Source of the DNA: Raineyella fluvialis
GTDB lineage: Bacteria > Actinomycetota > Actinomycetes > Propionibacteriales > Propionibacteriaceae
DNA: 64,000 bases
Direction: 5' to 3'
NCBI RefSeq assembly: GCF_009646095.1
Contig: NZ_CP045725.1
Location: forward strand, 62,001-126,000
In this document: positions 38,926 to 47,058 of the stretch, one piece after another
How positions within the stretch are numbered: position 1 is the stretch's first letter
Layout: each line of letters begins with the position of its first letter
The notes under the pieces: model-generated
What the model was told of the DNA's origin: nothing
What the model saw: the letters and a program-made list of their open reading frames with translations, nothing else
Database searches by the model: none
Translations under genes and position numbers: made by a program

Positions 38926-39453
38926 GTGGACGAGCCCGACGAGGCATTGCCGCCAGTACCCGAGTCCGAGCTGATCGCGCTCTCCGCACTGGTCCTGACC
39001 CGGGCCCGACACCGGGAGGCCGCCGCGGTCGTCAGTGACGGGGACGAGCGCTACGAGGTGGCGGTGGCCCCCGGTGACCGGTGGGTGGTGCAGTCCTCGA
39101 GCATCGAGTGGATCGGCAACGGCCCCTCGATCCGGGCGTACGACGTCCAACCGTCGGCCGGGGCGCGCCGGCGGATCGAGGAGTACCCGCCGGGCTGGTT
39201 CCACCCGGCGCTCTACCTGCTGTGGCCGCACCTGTTGCCGCTGTGGGGACGCCCCGGCGACGAATACCGCCCGATCCGTACGATCGACGGCCTGCACGGC
39301 CCGGCCGGCTTGGTCTTCGAACACGTCGACGCGCCGATGGTCGGCGGGGAGTCCCTCGGCCCGTGGGCCCACGTCCTGCTCAACCAGGACCACCAGGTCA
39401 CCCTGCTCGACTGGGACGGCAGGGTCTGGACTCTGCTGGACATCAACGAATGA
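38926..39453 (+). CDS. conserved protein of unknown function downstream of gatD
   Basis: About 175 residues, soluble, with no signal peptide or known motif. A striking aromatic-rich stretch near residues 88-115 (YPPGWFHPALYLLWPHLLPL) is flanked by acidic segments, and the C-terminus reads QVTLLDWDGRVWTLLDINE. The GTG at 38926 has AGGAAG upstream. It may be co-transcribed with murT-gatD, which hints at a cell-wall link, but no function can be read from the sequence. Confidence 0.7.
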   Translation: MDEPDEALPPVPESELIALSALVLTRARHREAAAVVSDGDERYEVAVAPGDRWVVQSSSIEWIGNGPSIRAYDVQPSAGARRRIEEYPPGWFHPALYLLWPHLLPLWGRPGDEYRPIRTIDGLHGPAGLVFEHVDAPMVGGESLGPWAHVLLNQDHQVTLLDWDGRVWTLLDINE

Positions 39454-39487
39454 CCGCGGTCGTCCCGCGCTGTCAGGTCGGTGCCGT

Positions 39488-40180
39488 TCAGCTGCGTACG
39501 GCCCGCAGGTCGGCGGACTCCAGGCCCAACTCGGCGATCTGGGCGAGGTAGAGCTCCGCCGCCGCCAACGCGTCGTCCAGCGCGTCGTGGGCTCCGCTGG
39601 GCGGCAGCCCGTAGCGGGCGCGGGCGTTCCACAACCGCAGGTCGTCGCCGCGCGGCTCGTCGTCGAACCCAGGGGCGATCACCCGCCGGTGCAGGCGCAT
39701 CGTGTCGACGACCGGGGGATCCGTGCGTACGCCCCATAACCGCTGGCAGGCAGCGACCAGGAACCCCACCTCCAGCGGGGCGTGGTGGGCCAGCAGGACC
39801 CGCCCGGCGAGGGCGCCGAGCAAGCGCTCGAGTGCCACGGCGAGGGGAACCCCCTGCTGAAGGCGGTCGTCCGTGAGCCCGTGAACGGTGGCGCTCTGAC
39901 CGACGCCGGTCTCCCCCAGTTCCTCCCCGGAGACGAGGACCTGCCCGGCGCCGCCGAGCCGGATGACCACGCCGTCGATCGGGACCCAGCCGATGCTGAG
40001 GATCCGGTCGTGCCGAGGGTCCAGGCCGGTGGTCTCCATGTCGACCGCGAGCAGGGGCAGGTCGGCCAGTGGCGTACGCGCCCCCGGCGGTGGCGTGGTG
40101 AGGGCCGTACGCAGGGACCCCTCCGGCAGGGCCGTCGCTGTCCTGCGGAGTCGGCCCTCCGCGCTGAACGGCCAGGCCAT
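39488..40180 (-). CDS. DnaQ-like DEDDh 3'-5' exonuclease
   Basis: About 230 residues. The exonuclease motifs are LLAVDMETTGLDPRHDRILS (D-x-E), LLAHHAPLEVGFL (second region) and GAHDALDDALAAAELYL (His and final Asp). It resembles the epsilon subunit of DNA polymerase III but lacks a polymerase partner here, so it is a stand-alone exonuclease of the DnaQ group. It is read from the same strand as, and 31 bases after, a CBS/DUF294 protein; this pair recurs in other bacteria, where its role is unclear. Confidence 0.85.
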   Translation of the reverse strand: MAWPFSAEGRLRRTATALPEGSLRTALTTPPPGARTPLADLPLLAVDMETTGLDPRHDRILSIGWVPIDGVVIRLGGAGQVLVSGEELGETGVGQSATVHGLTDDRLQQGVPLAVALERLLGALAGRVLLAHHAPLEVGFLVAACQRLWGVRTDPPVVDTMRLHRRVIAPGFDDEPRGDDLRLWNARARYGLPPSGAHDALDDALAAAELYLAQIAELGLESADLRAVRS

Positions 40181-40211
40181 CAGGACATCTCCCGGCGACC
40201 GGTGGGCAGCG

Positions 40212-42104
40212 TCATGACACCGCGTGCAGCTGATAGGTGAAGGCCAGCTCCTGCTGGGCCTCCTTGATGATGCGGAACGCGTCGCGCAGGCTGTGCTGGT
40301 CGATCGTGGACAGGGAGCCCGGATCGATCACGTTGTCGGCGGGTTCCCCGCGCTCGGCCTGCTCACTATGGTGCTGGTGACGCAAGTGGCTGATGAGTTC
40401 GTACGCCCCACGCAGGTCGTCGGCACGTCGCTGCGAGATCCCACCGGTCGCCGCTGCGGCGGACAGCCGGGCGGCGGTGTTGACCTCGGGAAGGCCGGCA
40501 GCGAGGGCGTGAACGCGCGCGATCTGCACGATCGGGGCGATACCACCCGCCTTGAGGTCGAGCCCCTTGGTCCCCTGGCCGGCCCGGTCGAGCACGAAGC
40601 CCCGGAAGAACCCGATCGGAGGCACCCAGGAAACGGCCTCGCGGGCCAGGCGGGCGAGGAACCGCTGGTTGTCGGCGGTGCCCCGGTGCACGGCGTCGAG
40701 CAGCGGTTCGACCAGGTCGGCGCCGGTGATCGCCCGCATGTCGAAGAAGGTGTCGGCGTGCAGGACCGCATCGGAGTCGGGCTCGCTGATCCACCGGGTG
40801 AAGACCTGGAACCACTGGGACCGGGAGAGCCGCCAGGCGGGGTTGGTCGCCATGATGTCGCCCGGGCACAGCGGGTAGCCGCACGCGGCCAGCCCGGCGG
40901 TGACCCGCTCGGCGAGGGCGGCGAACCATTCGTCGACGGCGGGATCGGGATCCGCGGCCGGATCGGGAGGGTCCGGGAGGACGAGGGCGTTGTCCTGGTC
41001 GGACGACAGCCCGAGCTCAAGGCGGCCCTGCGATCCGAGCGCCACCCACGCGTACGGCACCGGTGCGGGGCCGAGATCCGCCTCGGCGAGCCGCAGGAGC
41101 GTACGCGTCACGGCATCGCCGACGGCGGTGACGATCCGGCCGATCTCGGCGGCGGAGGCGTCCTGGCGGACGAGTTCGCGGACCACACCAGGCAGCCGGC
41201 CCCGCGCGACGATCAGGCTGTCCAGGTCGTCGCAGGCCGCGATGGCGCCGACGATGGCGACCGGGTTCGCCTGCTGCAGGCGCATGATATCGCCGCTGGT
41301 GACCATCCCGACGGGGCGGCCGTGCTCGACGACGGGCAGGTGGTGGAAACCCCGCTGCATCATCATCAACATCGCCTCGACGGCCGGGGCGTCGGGGTCG
41401 ATGGTGATCGGGTCGGCGGTCATGATCGACGACACCGGCCCCTCGGCGGGCAGTCCCTCACCGACGATGAGACGACGCATGTCCCGGTCCGTCACGATGC
41501 CGCTCAACGCGTCCCCGGATTCCCCACCGGGCCGGGTGACGAGCAGAGCGGAGACGCGATTCGCGGTCATCAGCCGGGCGGCATCGCGGACGGTCAGGTT
41601 TTCGTCGACGCTGACCGGGGCGCGGGAGACGATGTCGCGCAGCGTGGTCCGCAGCACCTCGTGGCCGGCCTCGGGGAGCCTCAATGCCTCGACGGCGGCC
41701 TGCAGGCGTTCCGCGGACTGTTCGTCGAAGAAGCGGGCGAAGTCCCGGTACGACGCGAGCAAGCGACGGAAGTCCTCGGGCGTCATCAGCAGCGCCAGAC
41801 TGTCCTCCAGCGCCGTCATGGTGAACCGCGAGGGCCCGTCGTCGCGGGCGGCGGAGACGCCGAAGGCACCACCCTCACCACAACGGTCGGCCAGTGCCCC
41901 GTTGGCGTCGGTGATGTCGACGGCACCGCTGCGGAGGATGTAGACCGCCTCGGTCGGGCGTCCGGCGGGAAGAATGACGGTGCCTCGACGGAAGTAGCGG
42001 CCGGTCAGCCGCGCCGGCAGGCTGTCGAGCTCCTCGGGGGGCAACAGGTCGAAGGGGTGATGGGCGGCCAGGAAGTCCCGGATGCCGGTGAGCTCGACGT
42101 TCAT
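40212..42104 (-). CDS. cNMP-binding / CBS / DUF294 putative nucleotidyltransferase
   Basis: About 630 residues. In order: a cyclic-nucleotide-binding-like domain (about 15-130; LPAGRPTEAVYILRSGAVDI), a CBS pair (about 155-285; VRDAARLMTANRVSALLVTR, VEAMLMMMQRGFHHLPVVEH), the DUF294 nucleotidyltransferase domain (WVALGSQGRLELGLSSDQDN, the GS...DxD motif) and the DUF294 C-terminal substrate-binding domain. The layout recalls GlnD-like sensors that nucleotidylate a partner in response to adenine nucleotides. GGGAGG precedes the ATG. The DnaQ-like exonuclease gene follows in the operon. Confidence 0.9.
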   Translation of the reverse strand: MNVELTGIRDFLAAHHPFDLLPPEELDSLPARLTGRYFRRGTVILPAGRPTEAVYILRSGAVDITDANGALADRCGEGGAFGVSAARDDGPSRFTMTALEDSLALLMTPEDFRRLLASYRDFARFFDEQSAERLQAAVEALRLPEAGHEVLRTTLRDIVSRAPVSVDENLTVRDAARLMTANRVSALLVTRPGGESGDALSGIVTDRDMRRLIVGEGLPAEGPVSSIMTADPITIDPDAPAVEAMLMMMQRGFHHLPVVEHGRPVGMVTSGDIMRLQQANPVAIVGAIAACDDLDSLIVARGRLPGVVRELVRQDASAAEIGRIVTAVGDAVTRTLLRLAEADLGPAPVPYAWVALGSQGRLELGLSSDQDNALVLPDPPDPAADPDPAVDEWFAALAERVTAGLAACGYPLCPGDIMATNPAWRLSRSQWFQVFTRWISEPDSDAVLHADTFFDMRAITGADLVEPLLDAVHRGTADNQRFLARLAREAVSWVPPIGFFRGFVLDRAGQGTKGLDLKAGGIAPIVQIARVHALAAGLPEVNTAARLSAAAATGGISQRRADDLRGAYELISHLRHQHHSEQAERGEPADNVIDPGSLSTIDQHSLRDAFRIIKEAQQELAFTYQLHAVS

Positions 42105-42258
42105 CGTCCTCCCGTCGCGGTCGCTGCTGTCGCGAGGGGGCCCGGCGCGGGCCCCGTGTCCGCGTCGTGGTCAGCATGACATGCCGGACCACCCGCTGCC
42201 ACCACTTCGGCAGATCCGCCACTCCGCCCGTCACGACGCACACATGACGGGATCCCGA

Positions 42259-42615
42259 TCAGCGCTCGAGGACGGGCGCTCCTTCGGCAGGGACCCCAGG
42301 GAACAGGACGATGACGTCGTCGCGGACCTCGACGCGATGCGTCGGAGTCGGCCAGGTCGCGGGGAAGCAGGTCGGCATCCCGTCAGACAGGCGGAACCTC
42401 GCGAGGTGCAGCGGACAGACCACCTCACCCTCCTCGACCCAGCCACGGGACAGCAGGGCCTCCTGATGGGTGCACATGTCGTCCAGCGCGAAGTAGTCGT
42501 CGCCGACACGGAAGACGGCGATGTCCTCCTCCGTATGAGTGGTGGACTTCGGCACGACCAGCACTCCCCCATCGGCGACCTCGCCGACGCCGGCGATCAC
42601 GATGCCCTCGCCCAT
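42259..42615 (-). CDS. Rieske [2Fe-2S] ferredoxin-type protein
   Basis: About 118 residues. The Rieske site is clear: DDMCTHQEALLS (CxH) and VVCPLHLARFRLSDG (CxxH), here 17 residues apart. It resembles the ferredoxin component of aromatic-ring dioxygenases and the small subunit NirD. No oxygenase or reductase gene is adjacent, so the electron partner is unknown. It is transcribed alone: 154 bases separate it from the DUF294 gene and 153 from the next gene upstream. Confidence 0.88.
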   Translation of the reverse strand: MGEGIVIAGVGEVADGGVLVVPKSTTHTEEDIAVFRVGDDYFALDDMCTHQEALLSRGWVEEGEVVCPLHLARFRLSDGMPTCFPATWPTPTHRVEVRDDVIVLFPGVPAEGAPVLER

Positions 42616-42768
42616 GTCCTCACACTCCCGCTCCGGCCCCTCCTCGGGGCCCTGTCGCGATCGTACGTGTCCCTGCCGCCAGGCCGTAGGGACGGCTGCA
42701 CCGTCCGGAACGCACTGACCACCCCCGCCCCAGCCTTGTCCCTTACCCTGGGCGCGCGTCGACCAACG

Positions 42769-43221
42769 TCAGTCGACCGGCCCCTGGGAGGGGTCCGGAA
42801 CGTCGAGGACGGCCATGGTGCACCGGCTCACACAGACGAGCTTGCCCGCCTCGTTGGTGATCCGGATGTCCCAGACCTGTGTCGTCCGGCCCAGGTTGAT
42901 CGGTGTCGCGACCCCGTGGAGAAGGCCCGGCAGACCGGGGCGGACGTGGTTGGCGTTGATCTCCAACCCGACTGCGTACTGCCGGGACTGGTCGAGGGTG
43001 TAGGTCGCGGCCCAACTGGCAAGGGTCTCCGCGAACAGGACGCTGGCCCCGCCGTGCACCACGCCGAAGGGCTGCACCGTACGTTGGTCGACCGTCATGC
43101 TGCCCAGCAGAGAGTCGTCGGTGGCGCCCGTGATCACGATGCCGAGATGCTCGACGGCTGAGCCGCGGCTGCGTTCGTTGATCACATCGACATCGATCGC
43201 ATCCTCGTACCAGATCGTCAT
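42769..43221 (-). CDS. PaaI/MenI-type hotdog thioesterase
   Basis: About 150 residues, a single hotdog domain. FGVVHGGASVLFAETLASWA is the PaaI-group signature (HGG and the catalytic Glu), and VGLEINANHVRPGLPG follows. Members hydrolyse phenylacetyl-CoA or 1,4-dihydroxy-2-naphthoyl-CoA; the latter is a menaquinone step, which fits an actinobacterium, but the substrate is not determined by the motif. The ATG at 43221 is chosen because the upstream extension is low in similarity to the family. It is divergent from an MFS gene. Confidence 0.85.
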   Translation of the reverse strand: MTIWYEDAIDVDVINERSRGSAVEHLGIVITGATDDSLLGSMTVDQRTVQPFGVVHGGASVLFAETLASWAATYTLDQSRQYAVGLEINANHVRPGLPGLLHGVATPINLGRTTQVWDIRITNEAGKLVCVSRCTMAVLDVPDPSQGPVD

Positions 43222-43270
43222 GGCCCCAGCCTGCCAGCCTGAGGCGGCCACGCGATCACGCTGATACGGA

Positions 43271-43287
43271 GTTCCGATGACCGGAAC
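43271..43287. promoter_or_regulatory. palindrome GTTCCG-N5-CGGAAC between the thioesterase and MFS genes
   Basis: A perfect 6-5-6 inverted repeat, 42 bases before the MFS start and 50 before the thioesterase start. It may be the binding site of the IclR-family regulator encoded after the MFS gene. Confidence 0.5.
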
Positions 43288-43328
43288 TTACCCGGCGTGA
43301 CAGATCACACGTTCCTTACCGTTGACAC

Positions 43329-44669
43329 GTGACCCTCCTGGACCGCCGCCCTGTCGCCACCGAGATCGAGACCGACTCCACGGTGGTGACCCCGGCACCG
43401 TTCGCACCGGTTCGGCCGCAACGGCGGGCCTGGGTCCCGGCGGCCCTGGCGACGGTGACCGTGGCCTGGGGCGGGAACCAGTTCACGCCCCTGCTGGGGC
43501 CGTACGAGACGCTGCGGGGATTCGACCAGCTCACCGTCAACATGCTGCTCGGGGCCTACGTCACCGGGATCGTCCCGGCACTGTTCGTCTCGGCGCGGCT
43601 GCAGCGACGGTGGCGGCTGCGGACGTTGAACATCATCGCGGTGCTGCTGAGCCTGGCCGGCAGCATCCTGCTGGCCACCGCGGGCGACCACGTCGGCATG
43701 CTGGTCGCGGGTCGGGTCCTCAGCGGTCTCGCGCTCGGCGCCGGCATGGTCAACGGCAGCGCGTGGGTCCGCCGGTTGGTCCTCGGACGGGGGCCACTGG
43801 ATTCCCGGCGGCTCGCCGCAGCGGCCCGGGTGTCGGCGCTGAGCCTGACCACCGGCTTCGGCCTGGGATCGACCGCCGCCGGCCTGCTGGCGTACGCCGC
43901 GCCGGCGCCGCTGGTCTCCGCGTACGTCCCGCACATCCTGCTGGCCGTCGTCACCCTGGTCGCCGTCCCGGTCACCAGCCGTGGCGCCGAAGCCGCCGGG
44001 GCTCCGGTGCCCACATCGTCGCACAGGACCGTTCCCGGCAGCGGCTCCGGCGCCGGTCAGCGCCGGCTCCTGCTCGCCGTGCTGCCCGTGGCACCGCTGA
44101 TCTTCGGCTCGCTCGGCCTGGCGTACGCCATCCTCCCGCAGCGCCTCGCCGCGGTCCACGGCCCTGTCTCGGTGCTCTACCTGACGCTGCTCTGCGCCAC
44201 CGCCCTCACCTTCGGCTTCGGCATCCAGCAGGCGATCCGCCGGGTCCACTCCCCCCTGCGGATGCCCGCCCCGACGATCGGCATGGCGCTGATCATCGCC
44301 ACCACGGTGGTCGCGGCGTGGCGCCTGCACCAACTCGACCCCTGGACGGTGTGGGGCATGTCCGGCGTCCTGGGCACCGGCTACGGCCTGGTGATCAGCG
44401 GATCCCTGGTGCGGATCCAACTGGTCGCCTCCCCGCGCGCCGAAGCCCTCCTCTCCGCCCTGCTCTACGCCCTCGCGTACGCGGGCTTCGGGCTGCCATT
44501 CCTCCTGGCCTGGGGCCACGCGGCGTACGACTACGACGTCCTCTTCTACGGCCTGGCCGCCCTCTGCGTCCCGCTGACCGTGATCTCCCACCTCGCCGGA
44601 CGCGGGCTCCACCCGTACGGCACCGGCGTCGGTGCCCGGACCGCCGGACACTCCCGTCCTGGGCGATGA
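43329..44669 (+). CDS. MFS transporter
   Basis: About 446 residues with about twelve membrane helices. The first begins AWVPAALATVTVAWGGNQFT. The loop 2-3 region (FVSARLQRRWRLRTLNIIAV) is a degenerate MFS signature, and VLSGLALGAGMVNGSAWVRR matches motif B-like helix 4. A GTG start at 43329 follows a palindromic operator and a TTGACA-like element with no ribosome site, so it may be leaderless. An IclR regulator gene follows 27 bases later. The substrate is unknown; an acid or drug is typical of such pairs. Confidence 0.85.
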   Translation: MTLLDRRPVATEIETDSTVVTPAPFAPVRPQRRAWVPAALATVTVAWGGNQFTPLLGPYETLRGFDQLTVNMLLGAYVTGIVPALFVSARLQRRWRLRTLNIIAVLLSLAGSILLATAGDHVGMLVAGRVLSGLALGAGMVNGSAWVRRLVLGRGPLDSRRLAAAARVSALSLTTGFGLGSTAAGLLAYAAPAPLVSAYVPHILLAVVTLVAVPVTSRGAEAAGAPVPTSSHRTVPGSGSGAGQRRLLLAVLPVAPLIFGSLGLAYAILPQRLAAVHGPVSVLYLTLLCATALTFGFGIQQAIRRVHSPLRMPAPTIGMALIIATTVVAAWRLHQLDPWTVWGMSGVLGTGYGLVISGSLVRIQLVASPRAEALLSALLYALAYAGFGLPFLLAWGHAAYDYDVLFYGLAALCVPLTVISHLAGRGLHPYGTGVGARTAGHSRPGR

Positions 44670-44696
44670 TGGGAGGGTGACCTCGAGGGTGCCCTG

Positions 44697-45524
44697 ATGA
44701 CCGTCCCGATCCCCGCCACCGCGGTGCCGACCGAGCACGGCCGGACCACGTCGACGCCCTCGATCCTGTCGAAGGCGTTCCTGCTGCTCGAGTGCTTCTC
44801 GGCGGAGGACCGCGTGCTCACCTTCACCGAACTGGTGGAGCGCAGCGGGCTGCCGAAGTCGACCGTGCACCGACTGCTCAGCCGGTTGATGTCGCTGGAC
44901 ATCATCGAGGGCCACGACCGCGCCTACCGGATCGGCATGCGGCTGTTCGCCATCACCACCTCGATGCCGGCCTCGAACCTGCGCGACCTCTGCCTGCCCC
45001 ATCTCGCACGCTTGAACGCCTGGTCGGGCACCACCGTCCACCTGGCCGTGCTCCGCGGCGTCCGGGTCGCCTTCGTGGAGCGGTTGACTGGGCGTGATGA
45101 GCTGCCCGCGCCCAAGGCCGGCGACGTCCTGCCGGCACACGGCACCGCCCTCGGCAAGGCCCTGCTGGCCTGGCTCACGGTCGAGGAGCGCGACGGCATC
45201 CTGCCCGACCCGCTGCCCCGGTTCACGTCCGCGACCATCACCGACCGCACGGAGCTGGAACGCCAGCTCCAGGCCGTGCGGCACAGCAACATCGCCCTCG
45301 ACCTCGCCGAATGGCATCCCGGCGTCTACTCCGCCGCCAGTGCCCTGGTGGTGCACCGGCGACAGGTCGGGGCCATCGCGGTCTCCACCCGAAGCGCGGC
45401 CGGACTGACCGACGAGCTCAAGGCGGGACTCCTCCAGACCGCCAGAACTCTGAGCGAAGGGGTCCAGGCGCGCATCGACGCCGGCGAGGCCGGATGGACC
45501 CCGGTCGAGGACATCCGTCCCTGA
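44697..45524 (+). CDS. IclR family transcriptional regulator
   Basis: About 275 residues. The N-terminal winged helix runs SILSKAFLLLECFSAEDRVL to ELVERSGLPKSTVHRLLSRL. The effector domain has TTVHLAVLRGVRVAFVERLT, VLPAHGTALGKALLAWLTVE and LAEWHPGVYSAASALVVHRR. It lies directly after the MFS gene and probably controls it, perhaps via GTTCCG-N5-CGGAAC. It shares the fold with the IclR protein at 16228 but their recognition helices differ, as do the two candidate operators. Confidence 0.9.
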   Translation: MTVPIPATAVPTEHGRTTSTPSILSKAFLLLECFSAEDRVLTFTELVERSGLPKSTVHRLLSRLMSLDIIEGHDRAYRIGMRLFAITTSMPASNLRDLCLPHLARLNAWSGTTVHLAVLRGVRVAFVERLTGRDELPAPKAGDVLPAHGTALGKALLAWLTVEERDGILPDPLPRFTSATITDRTELERQLQAVRHSNIALDLAEWHPGVYSAASALVVHRRQVGAIAVSTRSAAGLTDELKAGLLQTARTLSEGVQARIDAGEAGWTPVEDIRP

Positions 45525-45664
45525 CGCGGCAGCGGCGGGCCCGGCTCAGCGGTCCTTCAGGCCACGACGGACTCCCAAGCGGGCCCCACAGCATTCACAG
45601 AACCGGCAAAGAGTCCCGTCGTTGTCTTGGTGGTGCCAGCACATCACGACTGGAAGGCATCACC

Positions 45665-46204
45665 ATGAAGATCGTCAAGCCCGCTGCTATTGCCGGCGCC
45701 ACCATTGCCGCCGTGGCGGGCGTCCTGGCGTTGAACCCGACGTCCAGCACGACCACTGCCCAGGGAGGCACCACCGGCTCATCGGGCACGACGCCGTCCG
45801 GCTCCAGCTCTGGCAGCTCAAGCAGCTCCGGCTCAGGCAGCTCCGGCTCGTCGCCGAGCAGCTCCGCTTCCTCATCCGCGAGCAGCTCCGGCTCCTCGTC
45901 CTCGAGCGGGTCGTCCAGCTCGGGCACCAAGACCGTGACCGGGACAGCGGTTTCCTCCCCCTACGGTGCGATGCAGGTCAAGACCACCATCACCGGCGGC
46001 AAGATCACCGCTATCACCTGGGTGCAGCTGCCGAGCGACGGGCACTCGCAGCGGATCAACAGTTATGCCGCCCCGGCCCTCGTCCAGGAGGCACTGCAGG
46101 CCCAGTCGGCCAACGTCGACGCGGTCTCCGGGGCCACCTACACCTCGGCGGGGTTCCAGCAGTCGCTGCAGTCCGCACTGACCAAGGCGGGCTTCAACGC
46201 CTGA
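45665..46204 (+). CDS. FMN-binding domain protein with serine-rich linker
   Basis: About 179 residues. A hydrophobic N-terminus (KPAAIAGATIAAVAGVLAL) could be a signal or anchor. A linker of about 60 residues is almost entirely Ser/Gly (about residues 30-90). The C-terminal 85 residues are an FMN-binding domain that ends with DAVSGATYTSAGFQQSL, the S(T)GATYT motif where ApbE attaches FMN to the Thr. It should be an extracytoplasmic flavin electron carrier, as in RnfG/NqrC-type domains. ATG 45665 has GGAAGG upstream. No ApbE gene is in the window. Confidence 0.88.
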   Translation: MKIVKPAAIAGATIAAVAGVLALNPTSSTTTAQGGTTGSSGTTPSGSSSGSSSSSGSGSSGSSPSSSASSSASSSGSSSSSGSSSSGTKTVTGTAVSSPYGAMQVKTTITGGKITAITWVQLPSDGHSQRINSYAAPALVQEALQAQSANVDAVSGATYTSAGFQQSLQSALTKAGFNA

Positions 46205-46237
46205 CCCGGTCCATCAACGGGCCCGCAGCGAGAGCGC

Positions 46238-46933
46238 TCAGCGCCCCTCGACCAGCGCCACCAGTGCGTCGGTATCCAGAAGGTCGATGTCGCGGGCGCC
46301 ATGAAGGGCGATCAGGCCGTCCTTGGCCATCCGGGCCAGTGTCCGGCTGAGGGTCTCCGGGGTGGTCCCGAGCAGCGAGGCGACGTCCTTCTTCGCCAAC
46401 GGCAGCGTGAGGCGGACCAGGTCACCGCTCCGCTGCGAGGGCAGGTCCAACAGGTAGTCCGCGAGGCGGACATCGATCTCCGCGGAGGTCGAGGCCGCCA
46501 GCCGGCGCTCCGTCTCCGACAGTCGCCGGCTCACCGTGTTGAGCATGACGAGCCCGATCCCGGGATGGCGGGCGACCAGACCGGCGAGATCCTCGTGGCG
46601 GAAGACGCACATCCGGCTGTCCGTCATCGCGGTGGCCCAGTGATCAGGTCGTTCGCCGGTGAGGAAGGCACCCTCGCCGATGAAGTCCCCCGGCCCGAGG
46701 ACGCGGATCAGCCGCTCCTGGCCCCGGGGAGTGATGCGGACGACCCGGATGCTGCCGCGGTGCACCACCATCAACTGGGACACGGCCTGACCGGCCCGGT
46801 AGATGACCTCGCCCTTCGCCACCGAGGTCGGCACGGCGAGTTCGGCGACCGCTGCCTGGTCCTCCGCCGACAGAGCCTGGAAGATCGGTACATGGCTCAC
46901 GCAGGTGTCACCGCCTCCGGCCGACGTCGTCAT
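46238..46933 (-). CDS. Crp/Fnr family transcriptional regulator
   Basis: About 231 residues. The cNMP-like sensory domain (VIYRAGQAVSQLMVVHRGSI, GDFIGEGAFLTGE) is followed by a helix-turn-helix (LTLPLAKKDVASLLGTTPETLSRTLARM). One Cys near the N-terminus (DTCVSHVPIFQAL) is alone, not the four-Cys Fnr set, so it may sense NO, haem or nothing redox-active by itself. It is divergent from the nitrite-reduction genes and is their likely regulator. A clear FNR-type TTGAT-N4-ATCAA site is not visible between them. Confidence 0.88.
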   Translation of the reverse strand: MTTSAGGGDTCVSHVPIFQALSAEDQAAVAELAVPTSVAKGEVIYRAGQAVSQLMVVHRGSIRVVRITPRGQERLIRVLGPGDFIGEGAFLTGERPDHWATAMTDSRMCVFRHEDLAGLVARHPGIGLVMLNTVSRRLSETERRLAASTSAEIDVRLADYLLDLPSQRSGDLVRLTLPLAKKDVASLLGTTPETLSRTLARMAKDGLIALHGARDIDLLDTDALVALVEGR

Positions 46934-47058
46934 ACCTCCAGCCTCCCACCCGGGCTCCGCCACGGTGGTCCGATCAACCTCGGACCCGTTCTGACCGTCG
47001 ATTGGCCAGCCGCCCCCTGGATTTATACACTACTTCCGTGACTAAAAAGGGAGGCGCG

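Noticed and set aside
43305-45356. A 683-codon minus-strand frame opposite the MFS and IclR genes
   Set aside because: It is antisense to two genes with clear family motifs, and its product is an unstructured Gly/Arg/Gln-rich string.
45780-45930. The serine-coding repeats as a tandem-repeat or CRISPR-like array
   Set aside because: The repetition is codon-level low complexity within an open frame that ends in an intact FMN domain. There are no spaced direct repeats.
46934-47058. An FNR/CRP site between the Crp/Fnr gene and the nitrite-reduction genes
   Set aside because: No TTGAT-N4-ATCAA or TGTGA-N6-TCACA match was found; only short partial repeats are present.
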